The position numbers were made by a program, and so were the translations under genes. Of a stretch of DNA of 64,000 nucleotides, positions 17,128 through 26,291 are shown one piece after another. Within the stretch, counting starts at the first letter, position 1; each line of letters opens with the position of its first letter. Below the pieces are notes generated by a model. The model had not been told where the DNA came from and did no database searches. It saw only the letters and a list, made by a program, of their open reading frames with translations. This DNA comes from Pedobacter cryoconitis (GTDB taxonomy: Bacteria; Bacteroidota; Bacteroidia; Sphingobacteriales; Sphingobacteriaceae). Where the stretch lies: positions 363,300 to 427,299 of the forward strand of contig NZ_JACHCE010000002.1 of NCBI RefSeq assembly GCF_014200605.1. Direction: 5' to 3'.

Positions 17128-18425
17128 GTAATGTGCGGATTGTAGGTATTTGTGTTGATGAAAGCCTTTAACTCCTGTAAAATCGTATATAAACCAAAAT
17201 TTGTGCGGTTGACATAAATGAAATGTTTCACCCCTCTGGCCTGTTTAAACTCTGGCATTTTAGCGATCTTCTCTCCAAAAGCGTAGAGCTGAGCGAAAAA
17301 CTCAGGCTGACTGAAGTCAAAAGTTTTACTCGTATAAGGTTTGGCAAATAACCGGATCATTTCAAGATAAGCTTTATAATAAAACTCAATCTGTGTTGCG
17401 TCATCATCCTGGTGGATCATTTCAAGCTTCCTGAAAGCTTCAATAGTTTTATCTTTATCCTTAATCACATCCGATGAAATCAATGAAAAGAATGGAATGT
17501 AGAAATCATCGGGCAACTCTTTAATACAGCCAAAGTCTATGACCCCTAATTTTTCATCCGGTGTAATCATGAAATTTCCTGGATGAGGGTCTGCGTGTAC
17601 AGCTCTCAGTTCATGCTGCTGGAAATTGTAAAAATCCCATAAAGCCTGTCCGATTTTATTTCTGAGTTCCTGAGAAGGATTAGTCTGAAGAAACTCTTTA
17701 AGGTGCAAGCCTTCAATCCAGTCCATCGTGATGATCCTTTTACCCGAAAGTTCGGGATAGTAAGTAGGGAAAACTACATTATTTAAAACCTTGCAGGCTT
17801 CAGTAATTTCAATAGAACGGCGCACTTCCAATTCATAATCGGTTTCTTCCAGTAGTCTTTCTTCAACCTCTTTAATATAAATACTGAGTTCTTTCTCGCT
17901 CATTCCCAATAAACGGAAGGCAAAAGGCTTGACTAATTTCAGGTCTGAAGAAATACTGTCCCCAACTCCTGGATATTGAATTTTAACAGCCAGTTTTTTT
18001 CCATTCAGTTCAGCCTCATGAACCTGTCCGATAGAGGCAGCATTGGTAGAAACCAGGTTGAATTTATCATATATGGCCTCTGGCGTTTTGCCGAAGTTTT
18101 TAGTAAATGTCCTTACAATCAGCGGACCTGAAAGCGGGGGGGCATTATATTGAGATTGGGTGAACTTGTCAACATATGATTTAGGAAGTATGTTTTTATC
18201 CATACTCAGCATCTGTGCAATCTTCAACGCACTGCCTTTCAGTTCACTTAAGGATTTGTAAATATCGGTAGCATTGTCCTCATTGAGCTCATCCCTGCCC
18301 AATTGCGGGTTAAACAGTTTTTTGGAATAGTGCTTAATATAATTTCCGCCAATCTGGATACCGGTCTTTACAAATTTAGCGGAACGTTCTGTTTTAGTTA
18401 CGGGAATACTGTTCTGTTCTGCCAT
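17124..18425 (-). CDS. ABC1/UbiB-family atypical kinase
   Basis: From the ATG at 18425 this protein has 433 residues. It shows the ABC1 family order: a KIAQ sequence in SALKIAQMLSMD where the family usually has KxGQ, the Ala-rich NAASIGQVHEAEL loop, the ATP lysine in LAVKIQYPG, the catalytic AVHADPHPGNF and the metal-binding VIDFGC. Members act as lipid-linked ATPases or kinases in quinone and lipid homeostasis. A longer frame to 18524 overlaps tetR and is unlikely. AGGAG lies 9 bases upstream, one of few clear Shine-Dalgarno sites here, and the tetR stop is one base before the start. Confidence 0.9.
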   Translation of the reverse strand: MAEQNSIPVTKTERSAKFVKTGIQIGGNYIKHYSKKLFNPQLGRDELNEDNATDIYKSLSELKGSALKIAQMLSMDKNILPKSYVDKFTQSQYNAPPLSGPLIVRTFTKNFGKTPEAIYDKFNLVSTNAASIGQVHEAELNGKKLAVKIQYPGVGDSISSDLKLVKPFAFRLLGMSEKELSIYIKEVEERLLEETDYELEVRRSIEITEACKVLNNVVFPTYYPELSGKRIITMDWIEGLHLKEFLQTNPSQELRNKIGQALWDFYNFQQHELRAVHADPHPGNFMITPDEKLGVIDFGCIKELPDDFYIPFFSLISSDVIKDKDKTIEAFRKLEMIHQDDDATQIEFYYKAYLEMIRLFAKPYTSKTFDFSQPEFFAQLYAFGEKIAKMPEFKQARGVKHFIYVNRTNFGLYTILQELKAFINTNTYNPHIT

Positions 18426-18426
18426 G

Positions 18427-19083
18427 TTATCGGTTACTCCTATTTTCTGCAAACTTCCCATTTCTGGATAGAAACTTTCCATATTCAAACAGGTTGTCAA
18501 TAGGAGATCTTTGAAATAAATCAAAAGTCACATTGATTCCCTTTTCAATAGCTTCATCTGTTTTTTCGAATTCGGCACTGTCATCATTAACCCAGAAGTT
18601 GATGATAAAAGCATATTGAATCCAGAGGGCATCTTTATATCTTTTGGAGAGGAATTTTCTGTCAGCCAGTTCGCCGGATTCTATTCCTTCATTGATCAGT
18701 CCTTCTGCAAAGTTCTCAAAAATAGGTTTTACACCAGATAACACTTGCGGGGTTGCAAACCGATCTGTATGACTCTTTAAACTATATACAATAAAACTCC
18801 TGTGCTTTTTTAGTAATTCAACATAACTGTAGAAAAAAGAAAGCATTCTGTCTCTTGAAGAATATTGAGACCAAACCTCTTGTTGTTCGATAGCGTCTAT
18901 AGTTTCTACAGTGAGATCAACCCAGACCATTTTTTCAATGCTCTCAAAAGAGCTATAGAATTCATAGAACTCAGCTTCTGAAATCTTTAATTTTTTCACG
19001 AAACTATAAACAGACTTGGGTTTTTCGTCCTGCGTTAATACATAATCGATGTAAGCAGTTCTGATTTGTTGAGACGTTGCCAT
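18427..19083 (-). CDS. TetR/AcrR-family transcriptional regulator
   Basis: This 218-residue protein has an N-terminal helix-turn-helix of TetR type (about residues 5-50, KPKSVYSFVKKLKISEAEFY) and an all-helical ligand domain. It is the first gene of a three-gene operon with the ABC1 kinase and the SDR/DUF2867 protein: TAA and the next ATG are separated by one base. Its placement suggests it regulates its own operon, probably in response to a lipid or membrane signal, which is inference. No palindromic operator was recognised in the 194 bases upstream. Confidence 0.85.
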   Translation of the reverse strand: MATSQQIRTAYIDYVLTQDEKPKSVYSFVKKLKISEAEFYEFYSSFESIEKMVWVDLTVETIDAIEQQEVWSQYSSRDRMLSFFYSYVELLKKHRSFIVYSLKSHTDRFATPQVLSGVKPIFENFAEGLINEGIESGELADRKFLSKRYKDALWIQYAFIINFWVNDDSAEFEKTDEAIEKGINVTFDLFQRSPIDNLFEYGKFLSRNGKFAENRSNR

Positions 19084-19262
19084 ACCTTTTTTCTTTTATT
19101 AACGATTTATAGACTGGAATAGTTTCTCTATTGCTATAATAGGCTAAGTTTTAGTGGAATAAAAGCATTCGGATGACATATCTTTTGCAGAGATCTTTCA
19201 GGTTATTTTCATCCTATAAAATCATTGTTACCTGAAGATTACCTGAATTATGCAGATTTGTT

Positions 19263-19270
19263 TACTTTTG
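19263..19270 (+). promoter_or_regulatory. -7 box before the His/Cys-rich small protein gene
   Basis: TACTTTTG matches TAnnTTTG and ends 8 bases before the TTG start at 19278, predicting a leader of only about 2-3 bases. Confidence 0.5.
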
Positions 19271-19277
19271 TGCCTCA

Positions 19278-19616
19278 TTGAACAATAGACGCTTACATAT
19301 CAACCGGATATTCGCAACGTTACTGCTTTGGGTATTTGCCATTGCACTAACACCGTGGAGCTCTCTTCATCACCATGAAGAGCTGCCAGACTATTGCGTG
19401 AAAGATGGTAGAGAATGTATGCATAAAGTGCATGTTGGAAGTGAAAGACATAACTGTCTGATCTGTTCCGCACATTTTGAAAAAGACTATTATACTCCAG
19501 CGGTACCTTATTATTCAAAACCCGAAAGCAAACCTGTAGTAAGAAACTATGCGCTTACAGGATTTGCTTATACTGCATTAATCGGTACCTCTCTCCGTGG
19601 TCCCCCTGCAGTCTGA
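19278..19616 (+). CDS. Small exported or membrane-anchored His/Cys-rich protein
   Basis: This 112-residue protein starts at a TTG (no in-frame ATG fits the -7 box). Residues about 10-26 form a hydrophobic segment that may be a signal or anchor. It is followed by a dense set of possible metal ligands: LHHHEELPDYC, ECMHKVHVG and RHNCLICSAHF. The C-terminus is non-charged. The family is not firmly recognised; it resembles small DUF2946-like proteins found next to metal-related TonB receptors. A 149-base gap separates it from the receptor gene on the same strand. A role in metal handling is inference from ligand content and context. Confidence 0.6.
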   Translation: MNNRRLHINRIFATLLLWVFAIALTPWSSLHHHEELPDYCVKDGRECMHKVHVGSERHNCLICSAHFEKDYYTPAVPYYSKPESKPVVRNYALTGFAYTALIGTSLRGPPAV

Positions 19617-19765
19617 TTTTCCAGGACATTCTAATTTATTGATATAACTGAAGGGTTTTAACCGGATCGTTATAGGCAATTTATTCACAAGACACACATA
19701 AATACCATCTGAATGACCTCTTAAGCTCATGAAAGCTTTATGTCATTGAAAAAATAACGAATACT

Positions 19766-22084
19766 ATGAAAAAGTTACATCTACTTTTAGTTGTACTGCT
19801 ATCTGCTTTTATTTTCAACAGCACATTTGCTGCTGATGTTGCCGAATTTAAAGGCAAAATTATTGATGCTCAGACTAAGACGCCATTGCCAGGCGCTTCA
19901 ATTACTATTCCCGATTTACGTACTTCGGCTATTACGAATCAAAACGGGGAATTTACTTTTAAAAATGCACCGGCGCACGGACGTTTTCTTGTGCAGGTAA
20001 GTTATATAGGTTATAGAACGATCACACAATCGGTAGATTTTTCTAATCCCGGGAAACTGGAATTTGCTTTAGAGCCAAGTGTTATTGAAGGCAGAGAGGT
20101 TGTGATTACAGGTTCAGCATCCAGTTCTGATAACCGTAAAAACAGTACCTCGGTAACCACGGTTAGTAAGGCCGATTTACTATACCGCCCGTCTACAAAC
20201 CTGATGGATGCAATTTCACGCGTTCCGGGAGTATCTCAAATCACTACAGGGCCGGCAATTTCAAAACCGGTTATCCGTGGTCTGAGTTATAACCGTGTCG
20301 TTACTTTGAGTGACGGAGTTAAACAACAGGGACAGCAATGGGGAGATGAACATGGAATTGAAATCGATCAGTATAGCGCTGATCGTGTAGAGGTTTTAAG
20401 AGGCCCTGCAAGTTTAATGTATGGTTCGGATGCTTTGGGCGGTGTAATCAATATTCTTGATGGATTGCCAGCACCTGATGGTACACTGAGAGGTGAGTTT
20501 CTGACCAATTATGCGACCAACAATGGAATGTCAGGAAGTTCATTAATGCTTCAGGGTAATGAAAATGGATTGATTTACAAGGTTCGCGGGTCTTATAAAA
20601 ATGCTTATTCTTATAAAACGCCTACAGAATATGTCCCTAATTCAGGTTTCAATGAGACTAATTTTGAAGGACAGATTGGTTTGAATAAAAAATGGGGATA
20701 TGCACATTTAGATGCATCCAGTTTTCGTACTAATATTGGTTTCTACGATCCGGTAAGAAACGATGCTGGTCAGCTGGTAGATGCTGATGGAAATCCTTTT
20801 ACAGATGCTCAGAATAAAGACAGAACGCTGGCTTATCCTAAACAGGACGTTCGTCACTACAAAATAGCTTTAAACAGTAATATCCTTTTGGGAGAAGGAA
20901 GTTTAAAAGCAACTTTAGGTTATCAGCATAACTTACGCAGAGAACTTGGTGAAGCAGGCGAAGGACCTGATTTGTTCCTGAACAGTTATACTTACAGTTA
21001 CGACCTTAAATATTCATTCAAAGAAATCAATGGCTGGGCACCAGTAGTTGGTGTTTCAGGAGAATATATTCACAGTTTAAATACGACAGGAAAAGAACAG
21101 TTAATACCTGATTTTGATACCCAGGCAATTGGTGGTTTTGCTTTCGTTAAAAAAACGTGGGATAATGATACCTTCAATGCGGGTATTCGTTTTGACTACA
21201 GAAAAATGACTGGTAAAGAATTTAGCGGTGAGTCAAACTATCCTGCATTCAGCAACAAATTTTCACATATAACCGGTGCATTAGGTTATACGCACGAATT
21301 TAATGAAGCTTTTAGTTTTAAGGCGAACGCCGGAAGTGCTTTCAGGGCGCCGAATATTGCAGAATTAGCATCTAATGGTGTACATGAAGGCGTATTCCGT
21401 TACGAAGTAGGTAATCCAAATCTTAAGCCAGAGCAGAGTTACCAGTTTGATGCTTCTTTTGATTATCAGAACCAATATGTAAGCGCAAGCTTAGGTGGTT
21501 TCGCGAATTATATCAATGATTATATTTATTACAATACAGACGGAACAACTAAAACAGTAGAAGGCAGAGATTATCCGGTTTATAACTTTGTGCAGGATAA
21601 TGCCTTTTTACGTGGCGTTGAGGCCTCATTAACTTTACATCCGGTTAGTTTTATCCATTTTGAAAACGGATTCTCTTATACCAGAGCAACTAACCGTACC
21701 ACTAAACAATCCCTTCCTTTTATCCCGGCAGCAACTTTACATAACGAATTGCGTTTTGAACCGACTATTGCCGGAACGTCACATTCTTATGTTTCTGTAG
21801 GAATCGATAACTATTTTAAACAAACCAGGATTGATAGTTTTGAGACTCCAACTTCGGGCTATACTTTGTTAAACGCATCGATCGGAACAACTCTGAAACT
21901 AAGCAAACACCAGGACATCACTATTTATGCAGCTGGTAAAAACTTATTAAACAAAGCTTATTATGATCATTTGAGCCGTTTTAAACCTGGAAGACTGAGT
22001 GATGAAGATCCAACTCTTGGTATCTACAACATGGGCCGTAATATCACTTTTGGTGTAAACCTTCCATTTACATTAAAAAAATAA
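19766..22084 (+). CDS. TonB-dependent outer-membrane receptor (ZnuD-like)
   Basis: This 772-residue protein has a signal peptide (about 1-22), a carboxypeptidase-regulatory-like domain (about 27-110), a plug domain (about 115-230, SKPVIRGLSYNRVVTLSDG and LRGPASLMYGSDALGGVINI) and a 22-strand-type barrel with NPNLKPEQSYQFD. The end, YYDHLSRFKPG with GIYNMGRNI, resembles ZnuD-type zinc receptors. Such receptors import ligands with TonB energy. The preceding His/Cys-rich protein supports metal as substrate, but siderophore or other ligands cannot be excluded. A terminator follows at 22125. Confidence 0.9.
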   Translation: MKKLHLLLVVLLSAFIFNSTFAADVAEFKGKIIDAQTKTPLPGASITIPDLRTSAITNQNGEFTFKNAPAHGRFLVQVSYIGYRTITQSVDFSNPGKLEFALEPSVIEGREVVITGSASSSDNRKNSTSVTTVSKADLLYRPSTNLMDAISRVPGVSQITTGPAISKPVIRGLSYNRVVTLSDGVKQQGQQWGDEHGIEIDQYSADRVEVLRGPASLMYGSDALGGVINILDGLPAPDGTLRGEFLTNYATNNGMSGSSLMLQGNENGLIYKVRGSYKNAYSYKTPTEYVPNSGFNETNFEGQIGLNKKWGYAHLDASSFRTNIGFYDPVRNDAGQLVDADGNPFTDAQNKDRTLAYPKQDVRHYKIALNSNILLGEGSLKATLGYQHNLRRELGEAGEGPDLFLNSYTYSYDLKYSFKEINGWAPVVGVSGEYIHSLNTTGKEQLIPDFDTQAIGGFAFVKKTWDNDTFNAGIRFDYRKMTGKEFSGESNYPAFSNKFSHITGALGYTHEFNEAFSFKANAGSAFRAPNIAELASNGVHEGVFRYEVGNPNLKPEQSYQFDASFDYQNQYVSASLGGFANYINDYIYYNTDGTTKTVEGRDYPVYNFVQDNAFLRGVEASLTLHPVSFIHFENGFSYTRATNRTTKQSLPFIPAATLHNELRFEPTIAGTSHSYVSVGIDNYFKQTRIDSFETPTSGYTLLNASIGTTLKLSKHQDITIYAAGKNLLNKAYYDHLSRFKPGRLSDEDPTLGIYNMGRNITFGVNLPFTLKK

Positions 22085-22124
22085 CACACACAGACGATCA
22101 TCACACACACACGTTTGAGACAAA

Positions 22125-22156
22125 GCCCCGCTTCCTGTTTAAGGAACGGGGTTTTT
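22125..22156 (+). terminator. Terminator of the TonB receptor gene
   Basis: CCCCG and CGGGG with adjacent TTCCT/AGGAA (one bulge) form a GC-rich stem followed by a T-run. Confidence 0.85.
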
Positions 22157-22228
22157 CTGTAAAATAATTGTTAGTTTTAGAACTTTCAGCCTCTTGTTTT
22201 GTTTGAAGGCTACAATCATAGAAATTAT

Positions 22229-23218
22229 ATGTTCAGAAAAATACTTCTTCCTGCTCTTTTTTTACTTTGCCTGTCTCTATCCTTATCTGCACAACAGACA
22301 GATACCTTGTCTATTACTTTAGAAAATGTGAAATACCCATATCCGGTAAAATACTTTCCAATTCATACCGAAGGACAGGATATCCGGATGGCTTATATGG
22401 ACATTGCGCCGATACAAAATACAAATGGCAGAACGGTAGTCCTTTTTCATGGTAAAAACTTTGGTGGATATTACTGGACAAACGTAATCAAGGCTTTAAC
22501 CGGCAGAGGGTTTAGAGTGATTGTTCCGGATCAGATTGGGTTTGGTAAATCTTCAAAACCCTATATTCATTATAGCTTTCATCAGCTGGCACGCTGGAAT
22601 AAAGCGCTTTTAGATACTCTGGGTATACATAAAGCCAATATCCTTGGACACTCTATGGGAGGGATGCTGGCTACAAGGTTTGCTTTAATGTATCCGCAGA
22701 CTACTGAAAAGCTATTATTGGAAAATCCTATTGGCCTGGAAGATTACCGTTCTTTTGTGCCTTATGTAACTACAGAAGATCAATATAAAACAGAGCTTAA
22801 ATCAAATGCAGAAAGTATCAAAAAATACTATCAGAGCTCTTACTTCACCGTATGGAAACCAGAATATGATGAGCTGGTGAAAATTGCTGCTGGAGTAACC
22901 TTTAGCGCTGATTATGCGAGATGGGCAAAAGTTGCAGCCATGACCTTTACAATGATTTATGAACAGCCGGTTGTTTATGAATTTCAAAATATTACTGTTC
23001 CAACTATTCTCTTTATCGGGAAGGAAGATAAGACTATTGTTGGAAAGGGTTTATTAAGCCCACAGGAGCAGGCCATGCATGGCCAGTACAAAGTGCTGGG
23101 AAAACAGATTGCATCCAGAATACCGAATGCAAAGCTGATAGAATTTGATGGCAGCGGACATATCCCTCATCTGGAAGTGCCCACTGAGTTTACAGTAGCT
23201 TTATTAGGCGGGTTATAA
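22229..23218 (+). CDS. Secreted alpha/beta hydrolase
   Basis: From the ATG at 22229 this protein has 329 residues and a clear signal peptide ending LSLSAQ near residue 20. It shows the oxyanion segment VVLFHGKNFGGYYW, the nucleophile elbow ILGHSMGGMLAT and the catalytic His in GSGHIPHLEVP. It belongs to the broad haloalkane dehalogenase/epoxide hydrolase/esterase-like group; the substrate is not predictable. The frame extends 10 codons upstream to a TTG, but the ATG gives a proper signal peptide. It is a single gene with no obvious partner. Confidence 0.88.
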   Translation: MFRKILLPALFLLCLSLSLSAQQTDTLSITLENVKYPYPVKYFPIHTEGQDIRMAYMDIAPIQNTNGRTVVLFHGKNFGGYYWTNVIKALTGRGFRVIVPDQIGFGKSSKPYIHYSFHQLARWNKALLDTLGIHKANILGHSMGGMLATRFALMYPQTTEKLLLENPIGLEDYRSFVPYVTTEDQYKTELKSNAESIKKYYQSSYFTVWKPEYDELVKIAAGVTFSADYARWAKVAAMTFTMIYEQPVVYEFQNITVPTILFIGKEDKTIVGKGLLSPQEQAMHGQYKVLGKQIASRIPNAKLIEFDGSGHIPHLEVPTEFTVALLGGL

Positions 23219-23244
23219 AAGCTTGTGGGTCCGGGTTCCGGTCA

Positions 23245-24024
23245 TTATTTTTTCGCCGGATCCTGTGAAAACGTAGCAGAAAGAATTTGATAAAGTTCTG
23301 GATGTTTATCCTTGAACTGTGCCGGCTTTTCAAAGAAATATTCTGAGACTACCGCAAGAAATTCTGCTTCATTGGTTACCGCATAAGGATTGATATCAGA
23401 TTTTCCAGCCTCAATTTTATTAATCTCCTGGTGGATCATCTTTACCCAGGGGATAATATACTGGTGAGGCATCAGGTTTTCAGGAATGCCATCAGTTGCA
23501 CCATCCGATTTATCCAGTAAATGTACAAATTCATGGATAGCCGTATTTTCTTTGTCAGCACTGATAGAAAAGCCTTCTAATAAGGCAGAACGCGATAAGA
23601 TCATTTGCCCGTTCATATAGCCCGTACCTACCATTCCCAGAATATTACGGTCACCACCTTCAAACTGAAAATCTTTGTTAAATGTATCCGGATATAAAAT
23701 TACGGCATGCAGATTCTGATATTTCCAGTGTCCAAATCCAAAGACAGGGATAATTGCACTGGAAGCAATTAATAAACGATCTGTAGCATCCGGAGTCAGG
23801 TCTATTCCTTCAATACGTACATAGCTTAAAAAGTCTCCGAGCATATGCTCAAACTTTGTCCGGTTTGCGGCATCCAGGTTCTGATAATAAGCGACATGAC
23901 TGAGCAAAATTTGCTGGTCAGCTGTGTTGATCGTGTTTTCGGGGAGCTTTTTGGCTTTTTTATCTCTGAATATAAAATACAAAGCAATTAAAAATGCGGC
24001 GAGTAAAATGAGATATGGTGCCAT
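23245..24024 (-). CDS. mtfA: MtfA-like zinc peptidase
   Basis: This 259-residue protein carries an N-terminal membrane segment (residues about 2-18) and a DgsA anti-repressor MtfA domain. The zinc motif is HEFVH in AIHEFVHLLDKSDGATDG, and a downstream NEAEFLAVVSEYFFEKP segment supplies the third ligand region. E. coli MtfA titrates the Mlc repressor and has aminopeptidase activity; this homologue is membrane-anchored and no Mlc is known here. Its ATG overlaps the stop of the upstream oxidoreductase gene by one base (TAATG), so the two are translationally coupled. Confidence 0.88.
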   Translation of the reverse strand: MAPYLILLAAFLIALYFIFRDKKAKKLPENTINTADQQILLSHVAYYQNLDAANRTKFEHMLGDFLSYVRIEGIDLTPDATDRLLIASSAIIPVFGFGHWKYQNLHAVILYPDTFNKDFQFEGGDRNILGMVGTGYMNGQMILSRSALLEGFSISADKENTAIHEFVHLLDKSDGATDGIPENLMPHQYIIPWVKMIHQEINKIEAGKSDINPYAVTNEAEFLAVVSEYFFEKPAQFKDKHPELYQILSATFSQDPAKK

Positions 24025-25043
24025 TATTCAGCTTCCAGAATTTCAATTTGCTCCAGTATTTCTTCCTGTAAGACAGGGAATGGCTTGTCATTGACCAAAG
24101 ACTGATATACAGCTTCAAAAAGAGAAATATAGCTTGCAGGTTTAGAAGGGATCAGACGTTCGGTTCTATCACCATTCTTATCGATCAGTGTCAGTTTTCC
24201 TTCTTTCCCTTTGGCTTCAATTCCAAAGCCAGGTTCATTTGGTTTGATACCTTTCAGTAGTTGTTCTTCCTGTACATCGGCCCTGTCTTTGATAAAACTG
24301 CCATTTCTTCCATGAAGTACAAAAGAAGGCTGTATATCAGTAATCATCATGTTAGAATGTACAAAAACATTCAGGCTGTCCGGATAACTCAAATGGACGG
24401 ACAAAAAGTCATCGACCTGTGTGTTTTCCCTGTTTCTGCCTAAAATCTTATGGAATGAATCAGGTTGTCCGAACAGGCTGATTGCCTGATCCACTAAGTG
24501 AGGGCCTAAATCATATTGTAAACCACTGGCGGCAACACCAGACTCTTCCTTAAAGCTTTTGATGCCAATGCTTGCCTTATATCTGTCAAACCTGAAGTGA
24601 ACTTCTGACAGTTTACCTAATTTATTACTTTTAACTATGTTTTTTACTGTCTCAAAATCACTGTCCCATCTGCGGTTCTGGTAAACAAAGACTTTTTTAT
24701 CCAGGCTTTCTGCCAGTTCAAATATTTCAACCGCTTGATCGGAAGTCGCTGTAAATGGTTTTTCAACTAGAATATGCTTGCCGGCATTTAATGCTTGTTT
24801 AGCATAGTCGTAATGGGTATAGTTTGGGGTATTGATAATAATGAGCTCAATGCTTTGATCATTCAGCAAATCCTCTATATGGTCATAACTGGTGATTCCT
24901 GTGAAGTCTTTCTCCGCATTCTTTTGATTACGTTCCGTTACTGCATGGAGTTTAAACCCCGGATGTGCAGTAAGAAAAGGGCCATGAAATATCTTGCCTG
25001 ACATGCCATAGGCCATCAGGCCAGTTGTGATTACTTTATTCAT
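24024..25043 (-). CDS. Gfo/Idh/MocA-family oxidoreductase
   Basis: From the ATG at 25043 this protein has 339 residues. The N-terminal NAD(P)-binding domain begins TGLMAYGMSGKIFHGPFL, a variant typical of the YhhX/YdgJ-like branch, followed by NTPNYTHYDYAKQAL and HILVEKPFTAT, the lysine motif of the active site. The C-terminal alpha/beta domain starts about residue 125. The family oxidises or reduces sugars and related compounds; the substrate is unknown. A TTG one codon upstream is a weaker start. It forms an operon with the MtfA-like gene through a TAATG junction. Confidence 0.88.
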   Translation of the reverse strand: MNKVITTGLMAYGMSGKIFHGPFLTAHPGFKLHAVTERNQKNAEKDFTGITSYDHIEDLLNDQSIELIIINTPNYTHYDYAKQALNAGKHILVEKPFTATSDQAVEIFELAESLDKKVFVYQNRRWDSDFETVKNIVKSNKLGKLSEVHFRFDRYKASIGIKSFKEESGVAASGLQYDLGPHLVDQAISLFGQPDSFHKILGRNRENTQVDDFLSVHLSYPDSLNVFVHSNMMITDIQPSFVLHGRNGSFIKDRADVQEEQLLKGIKPNEPGFGIEAKGKEGKLTLIDKNGDRTERLIPSKPASYISLFEAVYQSLVNDKPFPVLQEEILEQIEILEAE

Positions 25044-25127
25044 CAATTTCTATATTTTAGGGGCTAAATTAGTGAATCCAAAAGCTGATGTATTAATAAT
25101 ATTGTCATAAACCGTTTTTATATTTTT

Positions 25128-25135
25128 TATCTTTG
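25128..25135 (+). promoter_or_regulatory. -7 promoter box directly before the gene at 25140
   Basis: TATCTTTG matches TAnnTTTG exactly and ends 5 bases before the ATG at 25140; a TTG at 25102-25104 lies 23 bases upstream of the box. A leaderless transcript is predicted. Confidence 0.6.
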
Positions 25136-25139
25136 GAGT

Positions 25140-25484
25140 ATGAAGCCCGCAGAAATCAACGCAAAATGGAAGATTCTACAGCAAAAGATTGCTGAGGAAT
25201 TTGATTCAGATATACCTGATTTAAAGGTAATGTTATTCTTGATAGGCGTTCAGGAACTCGGCAAGGGGCCAGGTAAGTATAGCAAACGTCAAAAAGAAGA
25301 GCTTATGCATATCGCAACCTGCCGTTTAATGAGTGAAATGGGATTTTATGAGCTTGAAGGACTGGATCAGGACGGGTGGCCACACTGGAAACTGGTCAAA
25401 CAGGTTCCATCGTTTGCAATGATGGAACAGGAGTTGCTTTTAAAATCACTGGCTATTCATTACTTCGAAGACATCTATCAATAA
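25140..25484 (+). CDS. Conserved-looking small cytoplasmic protein, function unknown
   Basis: This 114-residue protein has no signal or membrane segment. It begins MKPAEINAKWKILQQKIAEEF, and is rich in helices, with LKVMLFLIGVQELGKG and a TCRLMSEMGFYELEGLDQDG segment. I do not recognise a family. A promoter box just before the ATG and a strong terminator after it mark it as an independent transcription unit. The balanced composition and codon use like its neighbours support a real gene. Confidence 0.75.
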   Translation: MKPAEINAKWKILQQKIAEEFDSDIPDLKVMLFLIGVQELGKGPGKYSKRQKEELMHIATCRLMSEMGFYELEGLDQDGWPHWKLVKQVPSFAMMEQELLLKSLAIHYFEDIYQ

Positions 25485-25506
25485 CAGGATAAAAATCTAT
25501 CTCAAT

Positions 25507-25538
25507 AAAAAGCCGGAGTATAATTACTCCGGCTTTTT
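25507..25538. terminator. Bidirectional terminator between 25140 gene and OmpA gene
   Basis: AAAAGCCGGAGTA and TACTCCGGCTTTT-type arms form a GC-rich stem around TAAT with an A-run upstream and T-run downstream, serving both convergent genes. Confidence 0.9.
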
Positions 25539-25568
25539 TGTTATTAAAATAGGTAGATCTTAATATTT

Positions 25569-26249
25569 TTAGTTGTTAGCTTGTTGCGCTTGTTTTTTCA
25601 ATTGATCATTTGCTACAATAACAATCTCAACCCTACGGTTAGCTGCTCTTCCTGCATCAGTTGCATTATCTGCAATCGGCTCAGAGAAACCTTTACCTAC
25701 AGTAGTCATACGACCAGAAGGCACACCCTGAGAAACTGCATAAGCTTTAACCGCTGCTGCTCTTCTTTCAGAAAGGCTCATATTATATGTTTCAGTTCCT
25801 TTGCTATCTGTATGACCAATAACTTTGATCTCAGTATCAGGATATTTTTCTAAAGATCCGGCTAATGATTTTACATTGTCTTTAGCCTGTGCTTTTAAGT
25901 TTGCACTATCAAAATCAAATAAGATTCCACTATCAAATTTTACAATGATACCTTCACCTTCACGAACTACTTCTGCATTAGGTATCGCATTCTGAATTTC
26001 AGCAGCTTGTTTATCCATACGTTTTCCGATGAATCCACCAGCAGTACCACCAATAGCACCACCTAAGATCGCTCCAATTGCAGTGTTACCAGCTTTTTTT
26101 CCAATAATAGCACCTAGAACACCACCTGCAGCAGCACCAATACCAGCTCCTTTTTGTGTTTTAGTTAAACTGTCACAGCCTTGGAAAGCCATTGCGCTTA
26201 ACGATAATGCAATACTGAATGTTGCTATTTTGAATTTCGAAGTAATCAT
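25569..26249 (-). CDS. OmpA-family lipoprotein with glycine zipper
   Basis: This 226-residue protein has a lipoprotein signal with a FQGC lipobox near residue 25, a glycine-zipper segment (about residues 35-80, repeated GxxxG in GAAAGGVLGAIIGKKAG) and a C-terminal OmpA domain that binds peptidoglycan (VIGHTDSKGTETYN and LSERRAAAVKAY, then NRRVEIV). It should tether the outer membrane to the cell wall. A candidate -7 box lies at 26284-26291. The final residues are Gln/Asn rich. Confidence 0.93.
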   Translation of the reverse strand: MITSKFKIATFSIALSLSAMAFQGCDSLTKTQKGAGIGAAAGGVLGAIIGKKAGNTAIGAILGGAIGGTAGGFIGKRMDKQAAEIQNAIPNAEVVREGEGIIVKFDSGILFDFDSANLKAQAKDNVKSLAGSLEKYPDTEIKVIGHTDSKGTETYNMSLSERRAAAVKAYAVSQGVPSGRMTTVGKGFSEPIADNATDAGRAANRRVEIVIVANDQLKKQAQQANN

Positions 26250-26283
26250 GATAATAATTTATTTGTTTATAAAGGCATTTACT

Positions 26284-26291
26284 CAAAGGTA
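26284..26291 (-). promoter_or_regulatory. -7 box of the OmpA lipoprotein gene
   Basis: The minus strand reads TACCTTTG, an exact TAnnTTTG match, 34 bases before the ATG at 26249, giving a leader of about 30 bases. Confidence 0.5.
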
